Assembly: GCA_036245525.1 (NCBI GenBank)
Contig: BTPG01000003.1
Coordinates: 193,049,021-193,113,020, forward strand
Source: Semisulcospira habei
Lineage: Eukaryota > Mollusca > Gastropoda > Semisulcospiridae
Reading direction: 5' to 3'
Length of the DNA: 64,000 nucleotides
Numbering within the stretch: the first letter of the stretch is position 1; each line of letters starts with the position of its first letter. The translations under genes were made by a program, and so were the position numbers. The notes below the pieces were generated by a model, which had not been told where the DNA came from, searched no databases, and was given only the letters and a program-made list of their open reading frames with translations. Below are positions 1 to 10,863 of the stretch, in pieces.

Positions 1-636
1 GCAGTTGCGTAGCGCTCGTCCTGCCCCGGCAGTTGAGGGGTTAACAAAATACTGTACATGTTTGCATAAATGCGCGTGTTCACTGAGTCGCGCTCACACA
101 TTCATGTTTGCGTACACCCACCCACGCACGCACGCACGCACCAGACCAGAGAGTAATTCAGCTATGTAGTGAGTCTCATGTTTCTTTTAGAGAAACGACT
201 AGTTTACTAAGCATGCCAAACAACATGAAAACAACACCAGCAATAACTGAGCAAACACTAAACGACAAAACTCTCTGTATCCCGCTCAGTGACAGTTAAA
301 ATAACTAAATGCACACAAAAAGCATAAAACTAAAAGCCCAAAAACGTTTTAAGATAAAAAGCATTAACACACGCTCACTCAACGTGCAGAGGTACACACA
401 GTAAACTATTACTGAAAAGTTAGGGCACGCAGGAGATCCACTGTGAAAAGTTTCACGCCATCCTGTTTTGCAGCCCTCCTGATTACACCATTAAAATAAA
501 AGCCAGCGGGAAGTTAGGCAGATCACAAGAAGCCATGTATCTTTTAACCCATATCATACTGAGGCTAAAAGCTTCAAATTTGTACACTGCCATATGCAAG
601 CCACATTATAGTACTTACAGATAAGGATATAGACCA

Positions 637-706
637 AATGGCTTTAGTTCAAGGGTAGTGCTAGAATCTAGGCGCCAAGCTATTCTGGCACTATCTTTGA
701 ATTATT
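637..706. repeat. PalC palindrome, weak copy
   Basis: TTCAAGGGTAGTGCTAG pairs partly with CTATTCTGGCACTATC around a GGCGCC centre. Confidence 0.6.
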
Positions 707-818
707 TTAGTCAAACTTATTTCACATACTGGTGTATTCCGACTGATAAGGGTTAACTAAATTGTATCAGTAGAGTAGGCCGACTGCAGAGAAGATTGCC
801 TATAGTGGGGATTGTGTA

Positions 819-891
<73 letters not shown>

Positions 892-897
892 GTGTGT
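819..897. repeat. (GT)n microsatellite
   Basis: Almost uninterrupted GT dinucleotides with two CG interruptions. Confidence 0.97.
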
Positions 898-921
898 AAG
901 AGAAAGACAAAGCATGGAAGG

Positions 922-1150
922 GAGAGCTGTTAGGGATATGGGGATGCCACAGCATTTGTAAAGATAGATTTGCTTTCTCTCGCAGGCTTGATAAAAAAAA
1001 AAAATGACGAGCTGAGCTAGAGAGCTGTTAGGGGTATGGGGATGCCACAGCATTTGTAAAGCTGAGATTTCTTTTCTCTCGCAGGCTAGATAAAAAAGAC
1101 AAGAGCTGAGTTAGAGCGCTGTTAGGGGTATGGGGATGCCACAGCATTTC
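922..1150. repeat. ~97-bp tandem repeat, about 2.3 copies
   Basis: Units begin with GAGCTGTTAGGGGTATGGGG and contain ATGCCACAGCATTTGTAAAG and TTCTCTCGCAGGCT. Starts lie near 922, 1020 and 1114; the last copy is cut off by a PalC half-copy at 1159. Confidence 0.85.
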
Positions 1151-1158
1151 AGTGTAAA

Positions 1159-1225
1159 TGGCGCCAAGCTAAATCTGGCACTACCCGAGAATCAGTTATC
1201 ACGGTCGAGCCATCTCCGGCTGTAG
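1159..1225. repeat. PalC right half only
   Basis: GGCGCCAAGCTAAATCTGGC followed by TATCACGGTCGAGCCATCTCC. The left arm is absent. Confidence 0.7.
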
Positions 1226-1263
1226 TGCGTCTGGGCCATATGAGTTAGTGGTGCATGCAGATT

Positions 1264-1321
1264 TGTGTGCTGGTCTGTGATTTAAACCGGAATTTGTAAG
1301 GTCCTAAATCACAGACCAGCT
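1264..1321. repeat. PalD palindrome
   Basis: GTGCTGGTCTGTGATTTAAA and CCTAAATCACAGACCAGC; the outer 18 bp pair well, the centre has decayed. Confidence 0.8.
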
Positions 1322-1398
1322 CATTTAGGCCGTAAATTACAACAAATTCATTGACTGGCACTAGTGTAAATTTGTGGCGGAGGAGACAGAGAATGAAA

Positions 1399-1399
<1 letters not shown>

Positions 1400-1461
<62 letters not shown>
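1400..1461. repeat. (GA)n microsatellite
   Basis: Perfect GA tract of about 60 bp. Confidence 0.97.
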
Positions 1462-1465
<4 letters not shown>

Positions 1466-1887
1466 ATGTTTTAGTAGCTCAGTCAGTATTATCAGTTTCC
1501 GGTTTATTTTACTTGACCAGCGAAAACAGGGATGGATGGGTACCCCACTGATAATCACTCCTTGACGAGGCGATAAGCAGTCATAACAATCAAGCCACGA
1601 ACCCGTAAACAACAGGTTTGCGCGTTGATAACCATGCAAGTGCCGCAGGTACGCACTGCCCTCCCATCCACCCCTCCACTTCCCCACTATTCCCCTTACT
1701 TCCCTCCCTCGGGCCATTCCCCCCAATCCACAAACACACACACGCACAGGGCGGCGGTTTAGTTCCTGTCTAGAGAGGGGGTCGGGCCCCAGTGTATATA
1801 GTCCTGTCCAATAACAGAATAATGGGTGCAAAAAGCAACGTTAATTGAATAGTCTGTGCACGAATAACAAAACCTAACAAGAAACTC

Positions 1888-1985
1888 TTTTTTTTTCTCT
1901 CTCTCTCTCTCTCTCTCCTTATCTCCCCCCCCCCCCCCCCACACACACACACACACACACACTCAGTCTCTCTCTCTCCCTCTCT
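1888..1985. repeat. Compound T/CT/poly-C/CA microsatellite
   Basis: A poly-T, CT, poly-C and CA tract run into one another, then return to CT. Confidence 0.95.
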
Positions 1986-2208
1986 CCTATTCTCGCATAG
2001 CTCCCCTCACTTTAGTTTTCATCATTTCGCCTGATTTTTTGCAATAGTCGTCAGCCACCTTAGCAGGGGGTGACGGTGGCACGCCTGTTCCTAGGTGGCA
2101 GACGGTGAAAATATTGCACATAATAATTGCTGGAACTAAGCCATGCTATTCTGTGTTGCTCCTCTGTCTGGCAGTCAAACCCGTGCTTCTGCAAAATTTC
2201 GTGCATCT

Positions 2209-2273
2209 GCAAGAGGCACAGATCCTCATGGTCCCCTGCAGAATGCAGGGGGTCATGAGGGTCTGTCTCTTGC
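2209..2273. repeat. PalA palindrome
   Basis: GCAAGAGGCACAGATCCTCA against TGAGGGTCTGTCTCTTGC with several mismatches. Confidence 0.85.
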
Positions 2274-2720
2274 TGTTGTGAGGTCAGCAGAATGTTAACA
2301 CAAGTACTCTTCAGTACAGAGAAAGTCGTGATGATTTAGGACGACAGTACGACTAAAATGGAAACTCGGTTCCTTTTAGTCTGTAACGCAAATGTCCATG
2401 CCAGTGCAAGAAGCGTAGACCCACATCTACTAAGAGTGTGACGAAGATCTATGTCTTTTGTTCGTTTAGTTTGAATCATTTCTTCTATAGCCAGTAGAAA
2501 GTGATCACTCGTCCCGGGACGTTTACCTACAAAGGTCTGTAGTGCTTGAACGCGAGTCTGTTGTAACTATCCTTGTCCTCCAGCACTTCGCACGTCGCAT
2601 TCTTGGCATTGTTGGTGCGTCTTCCGTTTTGCTGCAGCATCAACTCATTCTACCCCAACACCGAAATCCTTAAATTTTGCCGTTGTCCTCTGAAGACTGC
2701 ATTGCCGTGCATGACACAGC

Positions 2721-2812
2721 TCGACCATGATAGTTCAAGGGTGATGCCAGAATAGCTTGGCGCCCATAGGCGCCAAGCTATTCTGGCATCACCCTTGAAC
2801 TATCATGGTCGA
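2721..2812. repeat. PalC perfect hairpin, 44-bp arms
   Basis: TCGACCATGATAGTTCAAGG ... GGCGCC, a 4-nt CATA loop, then the exact 44-bp reverse complement. No mismatch. A second, weaker palindrome (2821-2884, CTTGCTGTGG...CCACAGCAAG) follows directly. Confidence 0.97.
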
Positions 2813-3446
2813 TCCTTATCTTGCTGTGGTGTGTCTGGGGTAGAATGAGTTAAACGCATTCAGCCCCGACACGCCACAGCAAGACATGGATCGATCTTGA
2901 TCTGTCTCTAGAATTGTTGTATTAAGTCCTTCAGAGGGCAACTTCACAATTTGGGGATTTCGGTTCTGGGATAGAATGTGTTCAGAATTTCTGTTTTTTT
3001 CCCCGTATGAATGATCATAACCTCAGGATTTGGCATATTCTGTAGATATTTTCTGTCGGTTTTTGTGGGGTTTTTTTTTGTTTGGTTTTTCTTGGGCGTG
3101 TTTTGTTTTGCAAGACGATACAACGTGTACCCACGGTGTTCAGTGAAGCCCTCATTCAACTTCACTGAAGCACGTCCTTCTGCAAGGAACGGATATAGAC
3201 GTTCAGAGTCTATCTTCAAGGGTCATAGATGCGAATGAGCCCATGCAATCTGCCGGGGCTCTTGAGAGTCCGCGACTCATGCTGACACGTCCATCTGCAA
3301 GGAAGATATTCATTGAGTCCATCTGCAAGAGCCATAGACTCACATGAGCCCGTGCAGCCCTCATGAAAGTCTGTGACTCCTGCTGATCATATTCCCCGGC
3401 TGCAGTTTTTGAGAGTGTTATTCTGCGTAGTCAGCATCCGACTGTG

Positions 3447-3540
3447 TTAACCCTTTGGCTGTCGCCGTGTTTGGTCGAGGTGATTCCTGCAGGAATCACC
3501 TCGCCCAAACACAGCTACCTACCTACAGCCAAAGGGTTAA
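3447..3540. repeat. PalB palindrome with TTAA at both ends
   Basis: TTAACCCTTTGGCTGTCG ... CAGCCAAAGGGTTAA around a CTGCAG centre. The inner TCGAGGTGATTCCTGCAGGA differs from the family majority (TCGCGATGATTCC) yet pairs with AATCACCTCG. Confidence 0.93.
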
Positions 3541-4070
3541 TATTATGTCTTTTTTTTTTTTTGGCTACTCATTTTCACACAGCAAAATGTGTCCGTTTCC
3601 TGTGATCTCTGGTCTTGGCTGAATCAGTTTCGCGGCTGTTAAATCTGAATTATTCAAAACACCGGTTTTTTTTTTTTCTTTATGATTGCTGAAATTTTCA
3701 AAGCCGAGGTACGGCTTTGCAGGAATTGCCTAATTGCATTTTATACAAGACAGCCGTGCTAGGCCCGGCACTAACGGGAAACAGTAAATTTCGAAATAGT
3801 TTGGATGACAGGGAGGGTTGTAGAAGAAGTTTTTTCGCGAGTTCATCGTGCTTTTTGATGGGCAAGATGCATCCTTTGAGGGGAAAAAAACCAACAAGAC
3901 ACTTGAATGGGGAGGGATTTGGGGAGGGTGCCGGAGGGGGACAGGGAAAGGGAGGGCGGTCAGGCCGCCGGTTGGAGATGGCTCGAGAGGGGAGAGAGTT
4001 TAAGAATAAAAGAATGGAAGCGTTTTGACACATTCTGCTCCAGGACCGAAATCCGCAACTTTTGAAGTTG

Positions 4071-4095
4071 CCCCCCCCCCCCCCCCCCCCCCCCC
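4071..4095. repeat. Poly-C tract
   Basis: About 25 uninterrupted C residues. Confidence 0.95.
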
Positions 4096-4123
4096 GAAGA
4101 CTGTATTACACTTCTGGAAACAG

Positions 4124-4221
4124 ATCGAGCGTGATAGTTCAAGGCCGGGTTGTGCCAGAATAGCTTGGCGCCTATGGGCGTCAAGCTATTCTGGCACAAC
4201 CCTTGAATTATCACGCTCGAT
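4124..4221. repeat. PalC palindrome
   Basis: ATCGAGCGTGATAGTTCAAG pairs with CTTGAATTATCACGCTCGAT. Both arms carry the GAGCGTG/CACGCTC variant instead of GACCATG/CATGGTC. Confidence 0.93.
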
Positions 4222-4412
4222 CCATGTCTTGCCGTGGCGTGCCGGAGTTGAATGAGTTAACTTCTGCAGATAAAACAAAAACACGAATAAAACGGCGGGG
4301 TGGGAAGAGCGATAATGGGGTAAAACCGTCAGTGGGGCGGGGAAAAAGATGAGGAAGATTTCAGCCGAGTCCCCTGACCGTTTCTCGATGAACACAGACC
4401 TAAACGAGACTA

Positions 4413-4478
4413 GCAAGAGGCATAGATCCTCATGAGCCCCCGCATCTGCGGGGGCTCATGAGGATCTATGCTTCTTGC
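4413..4478. repeat. PalA hairpin, near perfect (tandem unit 1)
   Basis: GCAAGAGGCATAGATCCTCA ... GCCCCCGC, ATCT loop, then the reverse complement; one mismatch near the outer end. Confidence 0.95.
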
Positions 4479-4569
4479 GGACGGATCGCAAGTTTACAAC
4501 TTGAGAAGAGGTGGTTGATTTCAGCGAAGGCCTCTGACCTCTCGATTTACACAGACTTAAACGGGACTA

Positions 4570-4635
4570 GCAAGAGGCATAGATCCTCATGAGCCCCCGC
4601 ATCTGCGGGGGCTCATGAGGATCTATGCCTCTTGC
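4570..4635. repeat. PalA hairpin, perfect (tandem unit 2)
   Basis: Same sequence as 4413-4478 with the one mismatch paired; 31-bp arms. Confidence 0.96.
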
Positions 4636-5321
4636 AGACGCACTTCAAACTTACAAGAAGAGATGGTCCTGGAGATGTGACGGACGGACTGTTACAAGAA
4701 AAACAACTCGTCCCACTCAGAACCGATCACGTGATAGCCTTCTCTTTTACCTCCAACGCTAGTTGTTGGAGATGGATTGACCACGATTTCTTAAAAGGGA
4801 TGTTGATGGCTTGAAACTCTATTGCCTCACTAGCTGGAGGTAGCAGGTTAACAGGTATTACCTTAATACAATAGATCGATTTCTCTTGACTTGAAGGTAG
4901 TGTTTATAACAGCCTAGAATGTATTCCGTTTTGGCTTTGCGAATGAAAATGGTTGACACGCGATGGCATGTCTAGAGAAGTTTATCTTGTGTAACTGACT
5001 CTTTGTCTGCTGGCATCGGCTGTAAGGCAATTTTTTTTCTAACCGGTAAAAAAAAAAAAAAAAAAAAAGTTCTAAATACTAGAAGTAAAGAGAGAAAAGA
5101 AGGGAAAGGTTCTTTGTCATTCAACGCTTCGCTGAAAAGCTCTTGAAGTTTGGATGATCTAGTGTACAAAGAGTGTGCAATACCGCGCTGCCAGTTGCAC
5201 CGTCATTTGCAGAGTTAGAATCTGACGCCAACTGTCCATGTCTAAAAAAATAAAACCAAACTAACCACGCCTCCGTCGCGTTATACGCCTTTGGGATTTC
5301 ACGCCGAGACCCTCAACTACT

Positions 5322-5383
5322 CTGGTTGTCTCCCTCGATTCGCTACCGCTGATAAGCGGTAGCGAATCGAGGGAGGCAACCAG
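5322..5383. repeat. PalG hairpin, 29-bp arms
   Basis: CTGGTTGTCTCCCTCGATTC ... ACCGCT, GATA loop, AGCGGTAGCGAATCGAGGGA and on to CAACCAG; one mismatch. Confidence 0.95.
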
Positions 5384-5752
5384 TGTGTCCCTCAAACTGA
5401 AACTGTGACCTTGCATCCGTGTGCAAGAAACAGAGAAACTCGTGAGATATGCACTCAACTGCCCATGAAAATCTGTGCCTTTTGCTAGCAGAATCCGGCC
5501 CACTTCGTCGCCTGATCTGCCGCTTTGTAAGAAAACGGCCCCTCTGCTTTGCCTCCGTGTGCAGGAGACGCAGATATTCGTGTGGCATACAACAGCATGC
5601 ATTGGCCTACGAAGTGCAATCGGGGATCAATGCTGTGTGTTAGTCGCGCTAGTCTCATCTCCCCAAGGCGGGGAACATCGGACTCGGTCGTCTTACTTAG
5701 CGGAGCTCAACTAGTCCTTGGTTCCCGCAGTTTATGAACATGTCGCATGCAC

Positions 5753-5839
5753 AGAGCTATATCTATGAATCCGACTGCCAGACACAGAGACTTTCAGTTG
5801 TCTCTGTGTCTGGCAGTCAGATTCATAGAGTATATAGCT
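5753..5839. repeat. Singleton palindrome (TGCCAGACACAGAGAC)
   Basis: CTATGAATCCGACTGCCAGA ... GAGAC pairs with GTCTCTGTGTCTGGCAGTCA ... TTCATAG around an 8-nt loop; outer AGCTATAT and ATATAGCT extend it. No second copy seen in the window. Confidence 0.93.
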
Positions 5840-6531
5840 TTGTATCGAGAGCCGTCTAAACGTTTGAAATGTGTCAAGAAACGAAACGTCGTTACAAACA
5901 CTGGCTAATGGGGTCTTATGCGGGTCTATATCTCTGGGAAGTTGCCTGAAATTTTAGAGTATAACTCCTCAGTAGGTCTTTGCATAGACCTAGAGTAGAC
6001 TAGGATATCTGGTCTTGGCTAAAATTGAAGCCCCGCCTATTTTGATGACCGAAGTCTTTGACTGGCAGGTCGCAGCTACAGGGGCGGAGCCAGTCGCAGA
6101 AATTTCGGTAGCCGTGACCATAAGCCCCTTCCTTTCACCTGCAGAGGGCACAGACTTTCACAAACCCCCGAAGCAGGGGCCACTAGAGTTAATATATTTA
6201 GCTAAATGGGATCAGTGTCATTAATCTCATTTTAGTTCACCAGACCGAGGACTTTCAGAGGTATGATAGTTTAAATGTGTGTAATCTAAATAACGCAGTC
6301 TTGACACGCGCTATGTAGCTCCATGGTCGTGTTTGCAGTTTTCGTCAGCTATCCGGCTATGCAGCAAGTCACTTTGTATGCAAGCAAACCTGCTATCTGG
6401 TAATGGTTCATACACTTCAGTGTCATAATTATTTCTTTCATGACTGAAGTAAGTTCTGGAGACACCATGTTGGGGAACGCCATGCCTTAAAATTTGTGTG
6501 CATTGGGTCGCTCATCTGGAGCCCTCCCTCT

Positions 6532-6598
6532 GCAAGAGGCATAAATTCTCATGAGCCCCTGCAGCCTGCAGGGGCCCATGAGAATCTATGCCTCTTGC
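6532..6598. repeat. PalA hairpin
   Basis: GCAAGAGGCATAAATTCTCA ... GAGAATCTATGCCTCTTGC. The left arm has CATGAGCC and the right arm GGCCCATG, an unpaired intermediate of the change fixed in both arms at 27474. Confidence 0.93.
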
Positions 6599-6760
6599 CG
6601 GCAGAGCTCGGCACTATTTGAATCATCCTGGTGAGGCAAGTTAACCAGGTTTAATCTGCTACTGATGGAGAGAAAGACAGTTTTGCTGGAACATAGGTCT
6701 GCGGCCTTTATCTTTTGCGAATTCGGAGGGCGCTGAGGTGCTGGAGACTTGCAGCTAATT

Positions 6761-6832
6761 TGTGTGCTGGCGTGTGATTTTGGACCTTACGGCTCCAGAG
6801 CTGTAAGGTCCAAAATCACAGACCAGCACACA
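6761..6832. repeat. PalD hairpin
   Basis: TGTGTGCTGGCGTGTGATTT and AAATCACAGACCAGCACACA with one mismatch; inner TGGACCTTACGGC and GCTGTAAGGTCCA. A half copy lies at 9401-9424. Confidence 0.95.
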
Positions 6833-7450
6833 TTGAGCATGATTTAGGTGAATCGGCTATGGAAATATTGCGAGAGATTAGACCTCGATACTGGCTTTCA
6901 ATGGCTGTGGTTGATTAATTTGGCGTCTGCTTAGGCGCTAAAAAATCAAGCTCTGTTTATCAAAAAGTTTATCTCGTTTTCTCGAGTTTCAATTACCGAT
7001 CTGTGCAGTGCCACGCTGGGATACTGCGTACGTGATTCTCCACAGTGTGAACTGATTTCAAGAACTGTCTAAACACTTGACGTGGCGGAGTTGTTTCCAA
7101 ACGTTTTGGACAATCTTGCGAGTGCTTTGAAGTTTACAGAATTAAAGGAATTTACAAGCACTGGGAGTTGAACCATTTTGAGACATTCCACAGCCCTTGG
7201 TCCTTCATTTGGATTTGTCGAGTGGATTTGTGTGAGTGCACGGAGGCGATTGGCTTGACAGTGATAGTGTTGAGCCGAGACAGTTGACAGTGATAGTGTA
7301 GAGGTGTAGCTTCAGTTGTGGACACGCCGGTTAGTGTTGTTTTGGAAGTAGTTTTTTTTTTTTCTGCGAGGAAGGGTCATTTCATCTATTTTTCGCATTG
7401 GCTATTGTGGCTGCTTTTGGCATTAGCCTGTGAAAGGTAAGGGTTTACCT

Positions 7451-7524
7451 CATTCGAGATGTGCTGCTGCATCCGGATACGCGGCTTTATGGGCCGCGTA
7501 TCCGGATGCGGCACGTCTCGAATG
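7451..7524. repeat. PalE hairpin
   Basis: CATTCGAGATGTGCTGCTGC pairs with GCGGCACGTCTCGAATG; centre ATCCGGATACGCGGC and GCCGCGTATCCGGAT. Confidence 0.94.
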
Positions 7525-7667
7525 TGTTAACAATTATCACAGATAAGATTAGTCCATTTCGCTTATACGCTTAATATTAACCTTTTCAGTCCTTCGGTCC
7601 CCTTTCCCAACTTTGGGTAGTGTCATCTGACGACTGAAATCACAACGGTCGTAGGAGCTGCGTGGGC

Positions 7668-7737
7668 CATGGTAGGTCAAGGGTGGCACCAGATTAGCTT
7701 GGCGCCTCAATCTGGCGCCACCCTTGAACTATCAATG
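7668..7737. repeat. PalC, asymmetric copy
   Basis: Left arm complete to GGCGCC, right arm lacks the CCAAGC part. Degenerate PalA (7840-7913) and PalB (7998-8057; 8651-8698, left half only) copies follow. Confidence 0.7.
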
Positions 7738-8198
7738 TCCCCCCCACCTCCCGCTGTAGTTTGTCCAGTGTGAACGAGTCAGTGTAATAAAACACTAATA
7801 CCCGTTAACTGATGAACACCGGCACAAAGTTTTGATCACAAGAAGCATAGATTCCCATGAGGTCCAGCGCCAAAATGCAGGGGACCCTGAGAATATATCA
7901 GTGTTTGTGGCAGATGCATTACTCAGGAATCTTTTCAGTATTAGTGCCTATGTGCTTGCTTTGTGAACTCCTGAAAACAGTCCGTGAGTTTTAATCTTTT
8001 AGCTGTCGGTAACATCAAGAATCACCGCAACAAAAGGCGCTGCCGACAGCCAAAGGGTGTATATTTCGTCAGGATGGATACGTTATCACTGTTGGCTTGA
8101 ATGACTCATCTGCGGTGTTAGGAGGACAAAGACAGAACACTTAGACGTAGAGCACGCCATTCGAATACTTTGACAAAAAGGGAAAGGGAATTGAAATG

Positions 8199-8240
8199 GG
8201 GGGGGGGGGGGGGGATGGGGGGGGAGGGGGGGGGGGGGGA
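8199..8240. repeat. Poly-G tract
   Basis: Three long G runs broken by single A or T; capable of quadruplex formation. Confidence 0.95.
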
Positions 8241-8497
8241 TTGGTGCAGGCGAAAATGACTAATTAGAAGATAGTTTTACCCTTTAGCTGTCCCCCCATC
8301 CGGGTCTGCCCTGGGGGACTTGGGTGGGGTTAACTACTTTTTAGTTCCCAGGGTCACCCTGGTCAGCCCCACAGGGTGGGTTTTCCCCTCTATTCTGGCG
8401 CATGTATTTTTGTCTACCCTTGGTACATTCACCTGTATTTTCCTTTTTTAAACTCTCCCTACTGTCTGCGTTGCCTGTAGCTCTTGATATTGGATGT

Positions 8498-8654
8498 GTG
8501 TTGCTAATGGTCTTAGGTTTATTTAGCATATTAGACCGGCTGGCGACATACATTCAATATTCTGTTTAGTTGTTTTTTTTCCACAAGCAGTGCAGGCACG
8601 TCCTGAGAAAGTCTTGTTGCTGTCGGAACGTTAAGCAATGTACAACCAACTACC
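8498..8654 (+). repeat. Dispersed repeat with LINE/SINE-like tail, copy 1
   Basis: Shares GCTGGCGACATACATTCAAT, then CAAGCAGTGCAGGCACGTCC and GACGTTAAGCAATGTA with 14990-15139. A CAAC-type tail follows. The upstream 8281-8497 stretch, with stop-rich CCC/GGG-containing sequence, may be more of the same element's 3' UTR. A conserved 3' end with a short simple-repeat tail is typical of LINEs and the SINEs that use them. Confidence 0.7.
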
Positions 8655-8949
8655 CTTTAGCTGTCGGTAGCGGTGTTTGTCGCGATGATTCCTGCAGGGT
8701 TCGGGGTTATTACGATGATGACTCTTTAAAAGTTGAACATGGTCATTTCAAAGACAATAAGAAATAGGGATAAGAAGGGGGTGGGGTGGGGGCTGGTCGA
8801 TTAAAAGGAGAACAAGAGGCCACAGACTAAAGCAAGAAGACTAAAATACGTGTGCAGTACAAACTTGCAAGTTGTTTTTAATCGGTCGTACTCTGAATCC
8901 GAAGGTGTCGCCCACGACTCGAGGAATATCTGGAGCCGATCTTGAATCC

Positions 8950-9015
8950 GCAAGAGGCGTAGATTCTCATGAGTCCCTGCGACTGCAAGGGCTCATGAGA
9001 ATCTATGTCTTTTGC
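8950..9015. repeat. PalA hairpin
   Basis: GCAAGAGGCGTAGATTCTCA ... TGAGAATCTATGTCTTTTGC. The ATTCTCA/TGAGAAT pair replaces ATCCTCA/TGAGGAT in both arms. Confidence 0.92.
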
Positions 9016-9111
9016 AGTTGGGACGTGCCAGATGAGAACTTGAAATATTAATGGGTTAGAGCATGCAAGCACTGTTTTGAGAGAGAGATTTCCTTGCAAG
9101 TTGTTCTCTCA

Positions 9112-9115
<4 letters not shown>

Positions 9116-9164
<49 letters not shown>
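9116..9164. repeat. (GA)n microsatellite
   Basis: Uninterrupted GA tract. Confidence 0.97.
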
Positions 9165-9168
<4 letters not shown>

Positions 9169-10206
9169 CTTGCGAGTTGTTTCCCTCATTTTTCCTCCCG
9201 GCGGTGGCTGCACTTGTTCCTGGCGGTAATCTCCTGGAGATCAAAGGCAGCATTAATTAAGTCCCTCCCTCCTCAAGAGGGCAAGTGAGCCAGATCTGCT
9301 CGGTTTACTAACATATCTACATGTCGAAGCACGGACGTTTCATCAAACAGCGCTTTTCTCGTCCTCGGGCAGGAAGACGTTAAGGAAATGTGCGCTGCTC
9401 TGTGAAATCACAGACCAGCACACGCAGATGCATTCAAGCAATCAAGGAAGAATGCGAGTGAATGGGGATTGAGGTATACATGGCTGCAGACTGGTTTTTA
9501 AAAAAGACCCGCCCCCCCCCCCCCCCCCAAAAAAAAAAAAAAAAAAAAAAAGGATTTTGATTTAAAGTTTTTAGACTATGTTAGAAGAATGTTTAGGTTA
9601 GAAAAGTAAGATATATCCTTGGAAGGCAGACGTGCGAGATTTAACTTCAGCATTCACGACTGTCTCGCTAATCGATAAGAATGACGAGAGACGCCGAAGC
9701 GCTGGGGGTCTCGTGAGGATCTATATCTCTGAGAATATCTGAGAAGCTGCCTGGTGGAAGTTGGGTACAACTTCTCTCCCGCCTAACGTTTTGGACGTGG
9801 TCGTTTTGGACGCACGTAGATGTTCGGATATCATCATCTGGATGAATGTAACAGGGACTCTGAATTCGAGACTGTTGGAGTCAGATGTAGAGACAGAGAG
9901 TTCCAGGGTCCAACTTCAAAAGACAGACTGCTTTGGCTTATGAGAACCCGTGCCTCATACTGGCTTATTTGCATGTATGTTCCCAATCAGTGTCTTCCAT
10001 CGTTACTCTCACTAGTATTAATCATGGTGCATTCAACGATGATTAATACTAATTAGATTATAAAAAAAAAAAGTCCTTATGAACGGAGCGGGACAAGGGT
10101 TGGGTTGGACTGGCCTTCAAGAAAACTCGGTAACCTGTCTTCAAATTGTCGGAAAACTGCACCTGTGACCTGTTTCGCCTGAGGAACACTGATCCAGATC
10201 TGGTCA

Positions 10207-10271
10207 GCAAGAGGCATAGATCCTTGTGAGCCCCCGCAACGCGGGGGCTCATGAGGATCTATGCCTCTTGC
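10207..10271. repeat. PalA hairpin
   Basis: GCAAGAGGCATAGATCCTTG and GATCTATGCCTCTTGC; 5-nt or shorter loop between CCCCCGC and GCGGGGG. Confidence 0.94.
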
Positions 10272-10330
10272 AATTGAGTATGATTGTAAGAGTGAGAGAA
10301 AAAAAAAGAGAAATAAACAACTGGGAACAT

Positions 10331-10497
10331 GGAAATGGATGAGTAGGTTTACCTGTGTACACTTTCGCCATCAACAGGCGCGGATCCTCATGAACCCCCG
10401 CAAACTGCAGGGGCTCATGAGGATCCACGCTTCTTGCAGACGGCATCCAGCCTGGAATCTCAGTACACGGAAATGGATGAGCAGGTTTACCTGTGTG
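10331..10497. repeat. PalA hairpin between 29-bp direct repeats
   Basis: GGAAATGGATGAGTAGGTTT continuing ACCTGTGT at 10331 recurs at 10469 with one change. The PalA hairpin 10371-10437 (GGCGCGGATCCTCATGA and GGATCCACGC) lies between them, carrying the variant GATCC/GGATC. Confidence 0.85.
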
Positions 10498-10687
10498 TCA
10501 TTATAAGTGCGGCTGCATTGCTTTAGCCGTCTCCGGCGCACATCGGCCGCTGGAAAGCGAGCACAGTTTGTCTTTGAAAGATTTGTTTGTGTTGGTTTTC
10601 CCGAGGGAAAAAAAAACAAGGTTCCAACGTCTCCCCTGCTTCCTTCCTAGGTGGAGTGGCAATTAGAGCTGGGAGTTTTGGGGGTGT

Positions 10688-10688
<1 letters not shown>

Positions 10689-10778
<90 letters not shown>
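10689..10778. repeat. (GA)n microsatellite, ~90 bp
   Basis: Longest perfect GA tract of the window; followed by an A-rich segment. Confidence 0.97.
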
Positions 10779-10781
<3 letters not shown>

Positions 10782-10811
10782 CAAAAAACAAAAAGAAAAG
10801 AAAAGAAGAGA

Positions 10812-10863
10812 GGACTCTCGGGCAGTCGTGCGCGGGCCCACTTCGGCCGACATCGGCCCGAGG
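10812..10863. repeat. PalI palindrome, imperfect
   Basis: CTCGGGC...GCGGGCCCACTTC and GGCCGACATCGGCCCGAG. The right part is shared with 40939-41007 and 44495-44584. Confidence 0.65.

Larger units (their letters stand above)
4354..4665. repeat. Tandem duplication of ~155 bp, each unit with a PalA hairpin
   Basis: GATTTCAGCCGAGTC...CTGACC and GATTTCAGCGAAGGC...CTGACC begin two units that share CTCGAT, ACACAGAC(C/T)TAAACG and a terminal TTACAA block. The flanks differ at roughly one site in five, the two hairpins at one base. Confidence 0.85.

Noticed and set aside
3698..4033. Overlapping 103- and 111-codon frames on both strands
   Set aside because: Purine-rich sequence with low stop density; no homology or composition of a real protein, and the two frames cannot both be real.
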